Part shown: piece after piece, positions 23,678 through 34,122 of the stretch
Layout of the letters: each line of letters starts with the position of its first letter
Position numbering within the stretch: position 1 is the stretch's first letter
Origin: Candolleomyces eurysporus
Lineage: Eukaryota; Basidiomycota; Agaricomycetes; Agaricales; Psathyrellaceae
Direction: 5' to 3'
Assembly (NCBI GenBank): GCA_027579435.1
Contig: JANBPK010000776.1
Span: 86,570 to 150,569, forward strand
DNA: 64,000 bases
Notes under the pieces: generated by a model
The model's input: only the letters and a program-made list of their open reading frames with translations
Databases searched by the model: none
What the model was told of the DNA's origin: nothing
Translations under genes and position numbers: made by a program

Positions 23678-23850
23678 TGCCAGCCCAGATCTTACCACGG
23701 TCAGCGTCGATGTGCCAGTCAACCATGCCTCTGTAAACCCATATCGTGAACGTCGCTGCGAAGACCGATGCGTTCTACGCCATCAACGCCGTCCACGATA
23801 TTGCTTACCGCGACCGATATGAGTAGTCGAGAGAAGCTGGCATCGTCTTC
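23678..23850 (+). pseudogene. Fragment resembling M36 metallopeptidase (fungalysin)
   Basis: The plus strand reads PDLTTVSVDVPVNHASVNPY from about 23685 and, after a one-base shift near 23750, VNVAAKTDAFYAINAVHDIA up to a TAG at 23848. This resembles the segment of secreted M36 peptidases that lies before the catalytic HEYTH motif (typically NAFYVVNTIHDITY). The HEYTH motif itself, the signal peptide and the rest of the gene are absent, and the frame is broken. If correct, it is a small remnant of a secreted protease gene next to the island edge. The match is short and unsearched. Confidence 0.35.
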
Positions 23851-23992
23851 AAGGTCGAGTCAGTGGGCTAGGTATATAGATGAAAGGATTGGTTCACTTA
23901 AGTAGACGGAAGGGTGAATTATCGACTGGCGGTATCAAGAAAGGACGAGACCGTGGGATTTCTTCACTCTCTTCGCTCAAACCTCACCCACC

Positions 23993-24643
23993 ATGGCCAA
24001 CTTTTCTCTCCGCATCCTCGTCATTTGGACATCGCTGGCGTCACCTTCCCGAAAATATTTCTAAGAACTCGCAGAGGAAGTCGTTGAACGCCGTAGGAAG
24101 GGGTTGCAAAAAGTACGAGTGTCCATGGGCATTCCTTCGATCCTCATTCAACTTTGTTCTTGCAGATGCGATCCGAGTTCGACCCCACTCTGGTGGCTTC
24201 AAGCATCGCTCACCTCAAGTCGCCCCCTCAGCAGCTAGCGACCTCCCTTGCTTGGCGTCACCGCTGCTTCCAACACGAACGTGTCGCCTTGCTTCATGCC
24301 ACGCTCTGGAGAGCTCAGCTGGCTTCACCGGCGTCTAGGCCGGAGGATATGGATAGCGGCTCAGTCCGCCAACGCCGAAACACGTCCTGCCGCTGCACTC
24401 GCCTCCAAGGGACAAGTTGCGCTATCCAAAGAAGGGTTATCGGCGCGACTTGCCCAGTGGGCTAGACGATAATATGAGACAATTCATGTCGCCCAAGTCT
24501 CCATCCAAAACGGTGCGTATCTATCATATTGTGGTCAATTGGACAGAACACTGATTGACATATTATTGTACAGCACTCATCTACTACGACACACCTCGGT
24601 ACGGCTATACGACGCATTCAGAAGAGGGTCGAGAGGACGAAGT
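23993..24643 (+). CDS. Hypothetical small multi-exon gene, structure uncertain
   Basis: I do not recognise this gene. Coding-like stretches occur around 24165-24330 (MRSEFDPTLVASSIAHLK) and 24386-24513 (RDKLRYPKKGYRRDLPSGL). The latter continues across a plausible intron (24514-24574, GTGCGT...ACAG) to an end at 24643 with HLGTAIRRIQKRVERTK. A candidate start is the ATG at 23993, in a CACCATGG context. The pieces cannot be joined without guessing introns, so the span is approximate. The C-terminal part is basic. Confidence 0.3.
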
Positions 24644-24681
24644 GACTACGCCTGTTCCGCGCCACCACCGAACAAGTCCCC

Positions 24682-27600
24682 TATGATCACTCACCAACAA
24701 CGAAATTCCATTTCCCTAGCTACGTCTCCCTCGCTCATCCCGTCGTCGCCATCCCTGTTCCCCACGTCTTCACTCAGCTCCTATCCATCCGTAACGTCCC
24801 TGAGCTCGTTGCATTCCCAAGGACAGCCGTCATTACATTCCCGCCACTCTCCGCAGTCGCTACCCATCTCGCCTCGACATTCACCTCAACTCTCGTCCTA
24901 TCTGCGTTCGCTCTCGCTCTCGCGTAAACCCTCTTTGGCAAGGGAACCCTCGTTCCCCCTGTTAAAGGAAGTCAAGGAGGAGGACGTGGAGGGTAACGCT
25001 GCCTTACCAGATACACCCCCGCATGCCTCGAAATACGAGCAGATGGAAGACAAAGATCATCTCGTTAGCCCAACAACGGAGAACCAGGCAAGAGTTGTGC
25101 CCCCATTACCGCAGGCCGTCCTCCCTTCAACACCGGCGACGACGAGAACGAGTACGGTAGAGCTGCTCACGCTGAGTCTTACGGGAACGGAGGAGACGAT
25201 CACTTCAAGGACTAGCAGTAGTGGGGTTGGCATCTACGATGGTGTCGACTGCTATTTGAAATCGACGACGTCGCGTGTGCCGGTCAATTCGAGGATGAGG
25301 TATCAGAGTGCGAGTGTGGTGGCGCAGTTGCAGCAACAGGTCGATTCAGGCGTCGTCTTTGACGGAGCTCGAATCAGGGGCACCCGAATGCTAGTGCTCA
25401 CGCACATTCGTTCTAGTATTCGGGCTCGGGGATCGCAAGTCCGATGGCGGAATTCGGAGGATCGTCGTCGGCTGCTTCCACCTTTTCCTTCTGCGACGAC
25501 GACTGGTGCTTCGACCTCGTTGCCGGCATTGCCCATGTCTGATGCCCATCTCGTCAACCCCGCGGTGCTCTCCTCCTGCGGGGGTGAATCAATCTGGTGA
25601 TGAAGACCTACTTTTGGAGGGATGGTCGTTCCAGCCTCTTCCCCCGCCTAAAACGTCGCGTGCGAGTTTGGGTCTTGGACTTGGGCCTGGGGTTGATAGA
25701 TCTGGTGCGTCTTGTTCATTTGTTACTCTCAATTTTATTTCTTTCTGTGTACTGTTCGTGATGCTAACTCCCCTTACTTTTTGTGTAGACGCAAACCTGC
25801 TATCAATTTACTCGACCTCGCCTGGTTTCCAAGCCCCCTGGGACCTTGATTCTGTCGGCTGTGGGCACAGCTTCAGGCAGCGGTGCTGGTGGACGTGTAG
25901 TGAGCGAAGTGGAGGGTGGAGCTTGGACGTGGCGTACGGTGTATATCGTCGATTCTGAGGAGGTTAGCAGCCGGCTGTGCGAGCTTTTGGAGAATCGGAA
26001 TCCCACTCTGTTCTCTTCGGCTAGGCACACAAACGCTGGGAACGAGGATGAGGGGGATCAGATGGAGGATTGGGAGAGCAGGAGGAGGACGGTTGTTGCC
26101 GTTACCACCGATGCGGATGTGGGTCAAGCAGAAGAAGAAGAGAGGAGGAGTGCTCACCCGGTGCGGATTATAGAGGAGGTGCAGGAACAGCAGAGAAGAC
26201 CCCCTAGCGGANCCTGTGCTGCCACTTGGCGACCNTTTTCGCGCCTCGTTCCCTGGACGTCCATGCTTGTCGTTCCGCAGTACAACACCTCTCCCCCTGC
26301 AAGCGTCGCTGACTCCCGGCTTGCTACACCTCCCCCGTCCTTGGGCCACCGCCGGAGCTAATCGGTTGGGATGATGGTCAACGTTACTCCTACGCGTAAA
26401 GCGCCGTACCCGCCTTCTTTGCAGATGCATACGCCGAGGAGGCAGGGTGGAACATTCCTGATGCTGCGATGGTGGAAGCCCGGTCATGGGTGTCACGACG
26501 CCTCCGAATACGCCTGCCAAGGCCAACGAACGACCAGGGTTGTTGTTGGGATTTACGGGGGCCCGTATGCGAGCAGCAGTCGGGTCTATCTGGGGCCTCA
26601 GAACGGGAGTGCGGGGCATTCGAGGGAGGAGTCGAGGTCGAAGGATCATTCGTGGTCTCCGTTCAAGTCGTCTTTGTCATCGAACCACTCGTCGTCGTCG
26701 TCGAAGGCTCATTCAAGGTCGTCGAAAGCGCATTCGAGGTCGCCGTCCAAGGCGTTGGCGTCTCCTCCCCTCCCGGCTCTTCCGTCGTCGCCGCCGCTGC
26801 TTTCGCTGTCGTCGTCTCCGGGTGTTACGCCTCTGTTGGATACTCCGCCTATCTTGACCAAGGCAGAGTTAGCGAGGTTGGGGCCGCCGCCCAAGAGGCC
26901 TCTTCTGGAGCCCCTGCTAGAATTGGGGTTGGATGTAGGGATGCTGGCGGGGTTGAATGGGGCGTTGAGGTTCCCTTCTCTTGCCCCTTTGCCTGGTGTT
27001 GCGTCTGTTCCCTTTGAAGCTGGGGATGAGAATGGTGTGAGGAGGTTGAGTAGGAGTTCGATGGCCGAGAGGAGTGAATAGGAGGACCACGAGTACGGGT
27101 ATGGGAATGGGAGTGCGTACCATGAGCGCGAAGAGAGTGGGGAGATGGAGCATGACGAGGAGATTGAGACGTTGAAGCGGGAGATGGGATTTGACCAGCA
27201 CCTCGATAGTCGCCATCACCACCACCAACAGCACTTTGAGGACAATGACGAGGAGATGGGGTCCAGGAGCTCTGAAGGACCTGCCACCGCCACAAGTTAT
27301 TCCTACGAGTCCGCCGTTGCCGCCTATCCCGCAGACTCGGAGCGCACCTGTTCGTGGGGACCACCAGCGACAACACCAGCGACAACACCAGCGACAACAC
27401 CAACGACACCAGGCGGTGGAGGAGCCTCCGAAGATCGAGAGGAGTATGAGCTACTTTGACGATGACTATTCTGACAATGAGGATGACTTGGAGGACCTGG
27501 ATCTCATGCCTATGATGGGGATAGCGATGATGGGTGTGAGTGTAGGTGGGATGACGGGCGCTGGAGGGGGTGTGAGGTCGGCGAAGAATAACAATTGGAG

Positions 27601-27829
27601 AAACAGGGCGAGTGGCGGTGGTGTGAATGGGAACGACGGTGTGCGGAGTCGGATGGGGCGGGGGAGGAGGTCGAGGGACGAGAAGAAGGACGAGAAGGAC
27701 AAGGACAAGTGCAAGGGTGCTCCGAGCTCACCTGCGATAACGAGGAAGAGCAGAGAGGAGAAGGAGAAGAGCCACCAGCTAAGCGTACCAATTGCTCTCG
27801 AATCACCAGGAAACCCCGCAGTGCTTGAA
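24682..27829 (+). CDS. Serine/proline-rich hypothetical protein(s), structure unresolved
   Basis: A long run of coding-like, low-complexity sequence. From the ATG at 24682 a Ser-rich frame (LSLSRKPSLAREPSFPLL and similar) extends to about 25600. A likely intron is 25706-25788 (GTGCGT...GTGTAG), followed by SPGTLILSAVGTASGSGAGG-like sequence up to about 26200. From 26486 onward come SSSSKAHSRSSKAHSRS-type repeats, LTKAELARLGPPPKRPLLE, an acidic stretch (YFDDDYSDNEDDLEDLD) and a basic Lys-rich end near 27780. Frame changes occur near 25550, 26210-26360 (two Ns) and 27081, where an in-frame TAG separates two halves of one frame. It may be one large disordered regulator with assembly errors, or two genes. 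No known domain is visible. Confidence 0.35.
27367..27412 (+). repeat. 12 bp minisatellite
   Basis: About three and a half direct copies of CGACAACACCAG lie within the serine-rich hypothetical gene, encoding an alternating Ala/Thr/Thr/Pro stretch. In-frame 12-base units can expand without breaking the protein. Confidence 0.75.
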
Positions 27830-27879
27830 TGTTGTATCAGTTACTTGATTTGGGTAGTGTTAATATCATTGTCGTAGAA

Positions 27880-28241
27880 CCCATATCTCCTTGACCTCGT
27901 TTTGTTTTTCTGAATGTAAGGTTCTGCTTCTACCTGCTTGCTCCCAATTTCTGCGGGAGGGCCACACTGGCCTCCAATGTAGGTCTGTACTTAAGTTGCA
28001 GGTGACCGGTTTAACCGTGGATTGTGCACGATACATAGGATCAGACGAGAACTGAATGAATCAATTGACTCTCCAACAGACTCTGGAGTCTTTGCTTTCC
28101 TTACAAAACAAGAAGGAAGCAATCAGCTCTCATCACACTCTACCAATGGAAATACACGTCGGTAAAAATAGTTGTGTATCATCATTCCAGTACATAGTCT
28201 TCACCAGTCAACCCCGTTTTAACCAGGCCAGCAGAGGCAAA
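27880..28241. other. Intergenic, no gene seen
   Basis: Probable 3' UTR sequence from the plus-strand hypothetical gene and the minus-strand TPR fragment, which point at each other. No motif was found. Confidence 0.5.
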
Positions 28242-29095
28242 TCAAGTCCTAGATGCGGAGGTTGACGATTGATTTACCTCTGCCTTCAGGCTTGCAATGC
28301 GGGCGAGATCCTCTTCTTGTCCTGTCTCATCGAACCGCATCCGGAGGAGAGAGGTCAAATGGTTCAGGCTTTCGGATCGGTGCTGGTGCCCAACGAGATA
28401 GTGGGAAGCAAGAAGTTCTTCGCAGTGAAGAATCGCCGCTTGAAGGTGAGAAAGGGTGCGGGTCTCCTTGTACATATCATGGAGTGATATGGAAAGGTTG
28501 CGGAGTGAAAATGCGCGATGTGGATGGGGCGATGGTTGAAGGTCAAGTGCTTCGCGAAACAGGGAAATGGCCTTCACAAGGTCATTGACAATTCTTGTAT
28601 GCCGATAGCGATGCAGGAGTGCATTGCCAAGATCATTGAGTGACGACGAGCGATCTGGATGATGTGACGGTTGAAGTTCGAGTATTTCACGATACAGGGA
28701 AATGGCCTCCTCGGGATAATCCACGGTTCCTGTACGCCGATAACGATCTAGAAGTGCGCTGCCGAGACTGTTGAGTATCGAACAGCGATCCAGATGAGGG
28801 GGGGAGTCGAAGTTCCAGTCCTTCACGATAAAGGCAAATGGCTTCTTCAAGGTCATTCATGGTTTTTGAGCGCCGATAACGATCATGCAACGCGTTGCCA
28901 AGATTGTTGAGGGACAACGCGCGATCTGGAAGAGGGGATGGTCGAAGTCCTAGCGCGTCGCGATGAACGCAAATGGCCTCTTCAAGATCATTCACGGTCC
29001 TCGAGAGCCGATACCGCTCATGCAGTGCGTTGCCAAAGTTGTTGAGTAACAGCGCGCGATCTGGATGAGGGGAGGGTCGTCCATGGGCGAGAAGG
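28242..29095 (-). pseudogene. TPR-repeat protein fragment (agaricomycete TPR/CHAT type)
   Basis: On the minus strand six tandem units of about 45 residues can be read, of the pattern LNNLGNALHDRYRR...DLEEAI, typical of tetratricopeptide repeats in the large agaricomycete TPR-CHAT family. The stop is at 28242. The frame changes inside a run of seven Gs at 28798-28804, where the sister unit at about 29058-29066 has a shorter GGGGAGGG. A homopolymer error or mutation explains the break. No N-terminal start fits upstream of about 29095, and no CHAT peptidase domain follows, so it is a truncated copy rather than a complete gene. Confidence 0.65.
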
Positions 29096-29242
29096 GAAAA
29101 CGGAGAAAAAGACGCGATTTATTTAAGAGGACATGGGGTGGAGCAGACAACAAGTTCAATACGGTCTATTCAACAATCCCCTTGCCTTTTTCGGCCAACT
29201 TTCAGAAAACGAGGCATTAAACTTTACGTGACTAAATTCCAT

Positions 29243-30155
29243 TCAAAGTCCTCCAAGCACTCCGGCCAGAATTCCGCCAAAAAGGCGTGCAGACGGCGTC
29301 TTCTCGTAGCTGGTCAGCAGGCCAAAGTCCGTCTTCGTCTCCTTCTCCTCCTCCTCCTGCCGCTCCCCGTCCAGCAGCGACACAAGCTCCGTGTCCACGG
29401 GCAAGCTTCCGAGGAACTGGAGGCCTTCTTTCCGGGCCATCTCTTCCCCTCCCCCCGTCGAGAACACGTTGTGCACCACCCCGCAGCATGGGCATGCGTA
29501 CCCACTCATGTTCTCGATCAGCCCCAGCACAGGCAGATTCACGGCGCGTGTGAAGGACAGGCATTTCATTACATCCATTAACGCAACCGCCTGCGGTGTC
29601 GTAACGATGACTGCAGACAGCCGTGAATGCACTCCAGCCAGGTGCTCCATGAGCGACAAATGCTCGTCCGATGTACCTATAGCCACCATGAATCTCTATC
29701 ACCGCAGGGTCAGTCAAAATGAATGATCACTCACCGGGCGGCGTATCTATCACAAGGTAGTCCAGATCACCCCATCTCACATCGCTGAGGAACTGCCGAA
29801 TCATCCCATTCTTCTTCGGCCCTCTCCAAACAACGGAATCCCCCTTCTTTTTCAATAGGAACCCAACACTCATGCATGCCAATCTCGCCCCGGCACCATC
29901 GGCGTACACTGGCACCCATCCGCTAGTGCTTTGATGGACACCCTGATCGTCGACTCCAAGCATTCGGGGGATTGAGGGTCCTGTTAGATCCACATCAAGC
30001 ACCCCTACTCGTGCCGTAGGCGATGATGCATAGAGGCTGAGGGCAAGCTGCGCTGTAACAGATGACTTGCCCACACCTCCTTTTCCAGACAACACGAGGA
30101 TGATGTTCTTTACCGTCTGCAGACGTCTAGTTACGGCGGATTCGTGCGTTGCCAT
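29243..30155 (-). CDS. CFD1: Cytosolic Fe-S cluster assembly factor Cfd1 (Nubp2)
   Basis: Mrp/NBP35-family P-loop NTPase that, with Nbp35, forms the scaffold assembling 4Fe-4S clusters for cytosolic and nuclear proteins. The start at 30155 gives [13 protein letters not shown]. The deviant Walker A is [12 protein letters not shown], followed by [17 protein letters not shown] and [17 protein letters not shown]. The intron 29734-29677 (GTGAGT...ATAG) splits the GTS of that motif. The cluster-binding CPCC lies in [18 protein letters not shown]. The two exons total 284 codons, close to the usual length of about 290. Only the C-terminal CXXC pair of Cfd1 is present, not the N-terminal four-cysteine region of Nbp35, which decides between the two. 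Confidence 0.93.
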
Positions 30156-30385
30156 GGATAGTTTGAGAGTAAGAGACAAGCCAGACTCATGGTATTCACA
30201 GAGCAAGTAAATGAGGAGCGGCGCATCCTGAATAATGGATGAGTAATCTGATTACTGAGTCGGGTTAGGGGTTCGGCGGACAAAAGGAACATCTATCTAA
30301 TCGCTAAGAGCANCTCAATTACAACTTCAGACTCTCGGCGGCAAGGTTCTACGAGGACCTTTCAGTGGATGCATAGGAGCCAGAA

Positions 30386-31780
30386 CTAGAGACGGACGCT
30401 CACCAGTTTACAAAGCCGAGCTACCAGCCCCGCCAACTGAACGACTGTCCCAACGCCCTCCAATATCCGCATGTGGGTAAAGCCAATCTCCTGTACAAGA
30501 TCGAGCGTCATTGAAATTTCGGCAGCGCAGGCTAATTCACTCTAACTAACCTTGATATACTCCAACTTGGTGTATTCCGGCATCCTGTATGACATCGGTC
30601 ATTAGAGTCAATATAACTTTTTGGAGTAAGCTGTCATACTCATCGAAGGTTTTCGCTACCCTAAACAAGGTCACCACGATATCGACCGCACTGTAGCCTT
30701 GGTCCCAGAGCTCATGCAGCTTCTCAATGGCCGTATCGACATTGCCCTTCANACAAGCACGGATCATAGCCTGTACCACTATTGGGTGCGGCTGATCGCA
30801 GACCTTGAAGACNTTGTCACCTGAGATAAAGCCAAACCCGGAGTGGGTCGATTGCAGGTTGTTAATGGCTTGCCGCATATCGCCCTCGGCCGTGAAGATT
30901 AGAGCAGTAAGCCCATCGTCGTTGTACTGTACCTGAATATCGACGCGTCAGACAGTTAATGNTAGATCGAGAAAGCCTGTAACACACCTTTTCCATTTCG
31001 CAGATTTCTAGCAGGCGTTTCAGAATCTCCTGATCCCGTAGCTTTGCATATCTTAGAATAGCACATCGACTTTGTATNGGCTCNATGATCTTGTTGCTCA
31101 TATTGCAAGCAAGGCAGAACCGNGTCGTATTGGAGAAGATTTCCATTGTTCTCCGCAGAGCTTGCTGAGCNCCTGGTGTCATACTANAAATCATTGGCGA
31201 TGGGCTATTACANATTCATNNANNGCGACGGACCTGTCTGCTTCATCCAGGATAATGATCTTNTGCCGTCCTGGNGGAAGGGTAACCTTCTTCTGGGCAA
31301 AGGTTTTGATTTTGTTACGAACGACGTCAATGCCACTAAGAGCCAGTTGTGAGTCTCGAAGCGNTAGATGCGATAGGTCGACTCACCGTTCATCCGATGC
31401 ATTCAGCTCCAAAACACCTTCTTTATACGCGTCTCCAAGCAGTTGGTGGGCCAGACAGTGTATACTTGTCGTTTTTCCAATACCAGGCATGCCCTTGGAT
31501 GCAACTGGTCAGAGCGCAGTGGGGGGCAGCGANGGTAGATGCACACACCGATATGATGATATGGGGGCAATTTCCCTCTCGTGCGATGACTTTCAATCTG
31601 TCAATGGTATCCTCGTTGCCCACAACATCGTCCAGTGTTTGGGGGCGATACTTTTCCACCCTAGAGCGTTGTTCAGAAGGGAACGGCCGTGTGATCCAAG
31701 CAAACATACCATGGNAATTCGTATGCGGCTTCNGAGGTAGTGTTTGCGGCCTTTCCTTTGCTCAGAGACGAGGAAGCCAT
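30386..31780 (-). CDS. RFC4: Replication factor C small subunit (Rfc4 type)
   Basis: AAA+ subunit of the clamp loader that opens and loads PCNA in the nucleus. The start at 31780 gives [15 protein letters not shown], then an intron leads into [19 protein letters not shown]. Walker A is GMPGIGKTT (after an intron with a GTGTGT donor), then [14 protein letters not shown] residues, Walker B IIILDEAD, the RFC box around RFCLACN and [11 protein letters not shown]. The C-terminal collar includes [15 protein letters not shown] and [20 protein letters not shown]. The final stop is taken as TAG at 30388-30386; a further small exon is possible. Many Ns lie between 30750 and 31350, so internal exons are not certain. 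Human RFC2 and yeast RFC4 are the closest by motif. Confidence 0.9.
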
Positions 31781-32040
31781 GAGGATATAGTTGATGGGGG
31801 TTGGGAAAACGCGTCGCGTCACGATCTGGTNCGGCTTCAATGGTGATTTCCCAGCGCGATATTTGGCAGCAACGGTGGCGCCAAACTTTGACGGAACGAT
31901 TTGCGTCCGTTGCCTCCGAAGTCACCTCCGAACTTGAACACTCTGNCCACCTTTTTCCTCCATGTACTGTAACCTGCGGCCCTTCNGCAGAGCTTTGGTC
32001 TCTCCGAGATTCTCTGGTATGATAGTCTTTTGCNTTATTG

Positions 32041-33564
32041 CAATGTCGCCTAACCTATTGCCATGAGCCAAGAATATCTGCAGGCGACATAAATCAGGGT
32101 CTGCTGCACCGTCAGAGTTCAGCCAGGTCGTCAGCGAACTGCCTCCATCGCGACTCGACTACANAGNNATTGCAGAAAATGTGGACTCAAAGATTCAAAA
32201 CTCTCTGTCGCGTAAAGCACCCGTGGCCAAAGANGATATCGAGGCTGTAGCAAGGCTTTACAACGAAGCCAAGGAAGTGTCCAAGGANCTCAATGCTCGT
32301 CGGCATCTTCAATCTCTTGTCGGAGAAAAGATNCGCAAGGCAGAAAANGACGAGGAGCGCACCAGGGCCCGTACAGAGGCGTCTACCCTTAAGCAAGACG
32401 TTCAACGGTTACAAACATCNCTTCAAACGATCGAACAGACCTATCAGCAACTTGCTCTGCACATTCCAAACGACACTCACCCTCAAACACCTATTGGACC
32501 GGAGCCGTCTGCCAATGTGGTCGCGCATTATGGCCCAGAACCTTTACCAGTCGACCCCCGACGNGACCACGTTGGCATNGCNAGNGCTCTCGACTTGCTC
32601 GACCTCGAGAGCGGGGCAACAGTCACCGGCTCGTCATGGTACTTCCTCAAAAACGAAGCAGCGCTGCTAGAGATGGCCTTGAGCAACTACTCCCTCTCTA
32701 TCGCTATCAAGCANGGATTCACACCAGTAACCACCCCCGACGTCGTTCGCTCGGACATTGCTGTTCGGTGCGGTTTNCAACCTCGCGACAATACCGACAC
32801 ACCCGTATCCCACATGTACCATATCGTGCCCAACCATGAATCGGCGCCCCAGCTCATTCTTTCTGGAACTGCAGAGATTCCTCTCGCGGGGATGTTCGCG
32901 AACAAGATTCACCCCGAAGCATCGTTACCGCTNAANTATGTTGGGATTGGGCATGCATTCCGACAAGAAGCAGGGGCTCGCTCGGCGGACACCAGGGGAC
33001 TCTATCGGGTGCACCAGTTTACAAAGGTGGAGCTGTTTGGTGTCTCGACTGAAGCCCAGAGCGAGTCCTTGATGGAAGAGTTGAAAGCTATCCAAATCGA
33101 GATTCTCCAAGGCTTGAATCTGCCTTTCAGGTGAGTGGCCGTCAGTCGCATCTCGGGTATAGACCAATTTGCTGACCGTCTTNCTCTCTTTCAGGGTTCT
33201 AGATATGCCGTCTGAAGAACTGGGAGCGAGTGCGTATCGCAAATACGACATGGAAGCTTGGATGCCAGGACGTGGCACATGGGGAGAAGTCACGTCACTN
33301 TCTAACTGCACGGACTATCAAGCTAGGCGCNTGCACATTCGATATCGCCCGCAAGAGAAGAAAGAAGGNGACAGTCGATTGCCTTTCGCTCATACCTTGA
33401 ATGGCACCGGCGCNGCTATCCCGCGGTTGATTGTTGCGTTGCTCGAGAATGGGGCCATTCTCANCGAGGGCGGAGAGGTTCAAGGACTTCGCTTACCCGN
33501 AGTCTTGAAGCCGTTCTTCCTTGCTNCGTCGAACAATAGAATAAATCTCGAGTGGGCAGATTAG
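32041..33564 (+). CDS. Seryl-tRNA synthetase, mitochondrial type
   Basis: Class II aminoacyl-tRNA synthetase charging tRNA-Ser. The N-terminal tRNA-binding coiled-coil arm (KQDVQRLQT and flanking charged helices) is followed by motif 2, [20 protein letters not shown], and motif 3, [19 protein letters not shown]. The intron 33131-33194 (GTGAGT...TTTCAG) joins LNLPF to [19 protein letters not shown]. The stop is at 33564. The true start is unclear: the frame can be followed upstream to about 32066 but meets a TGA there, and an ATG at 32041 lies in another frame. An upstream exon or an assembly indel is likely, as Ns are common here. The eukaryotic mitochondrial rather than cytosolic form is suggested by the motif 2 sequence. 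It is divergent from RFC4. Confidence 0.85.
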
Positions 33565-34122
33565 TAGCNTTCCTACTTTGANCGCCTGTCTTTTAACTTT
33601 GNNTCNGGNCNCGCTAATCATANNTCTCTCATCTCTTTCAAGTCCTNCTTTTGAATTCAGCGTGCCGTTTGAGCAAGTGTGGTCGTGAGNCACATTAGCG
33701 TATCCAAACACTGGAANGATTATCGCTGNAATTCGTTTTACGACCCTCGCCGAAATTGCGCGNTTATCAGNTTGTCCGGAGCGCNTGGAANGAANTGATA
33801 CATGTGANGNTACCCAAGTGNGCTCACGATGNTGTGACGGATGGAAATGCTGGTANGGTGGTCAANGGGGNTCGCTACATGGCCCTTTCTGGTATTTCAC
33901 TCNGNNGAAGAAAGGGACAGGAAGATTGAAAGGAGCTAAAATACATCTTGTGATATTTATGGTTGTCCGTACATGCTGTATTCGAGATATAACTGCTGGT
34001 TTCCGTCCNACGTCCAATTCATCTTGAAAGAAAGATATAAAGAAGAGGGAAGTCATAAGAANAGAGTGCATATANAAAGAATTGGGGAGACGGCAAAGCT
34101 CGAACGGNCAGGCCGACGAANT
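33565..34122. other. N-rich convergent intergenic region
   Basis: Lies between the 3' ends of the SerRS gene and LSB5. Dozens of Ns make it unreadable in parts. No gene is supported. Confidence 0.6.

Noticed and set aside
23171..23722. Hydrophobic minus-strand frames suggesting a small membrane protein
   Set aside because: Two overlapping frames with no shared start, no conserved motif and no plausible splice pattern.
29138..29581. Plus-strand frame opposite CFD1
   Set aside because: It overlaps the conserved CFD1 exon 2 on the other strand and has no family resemblance.
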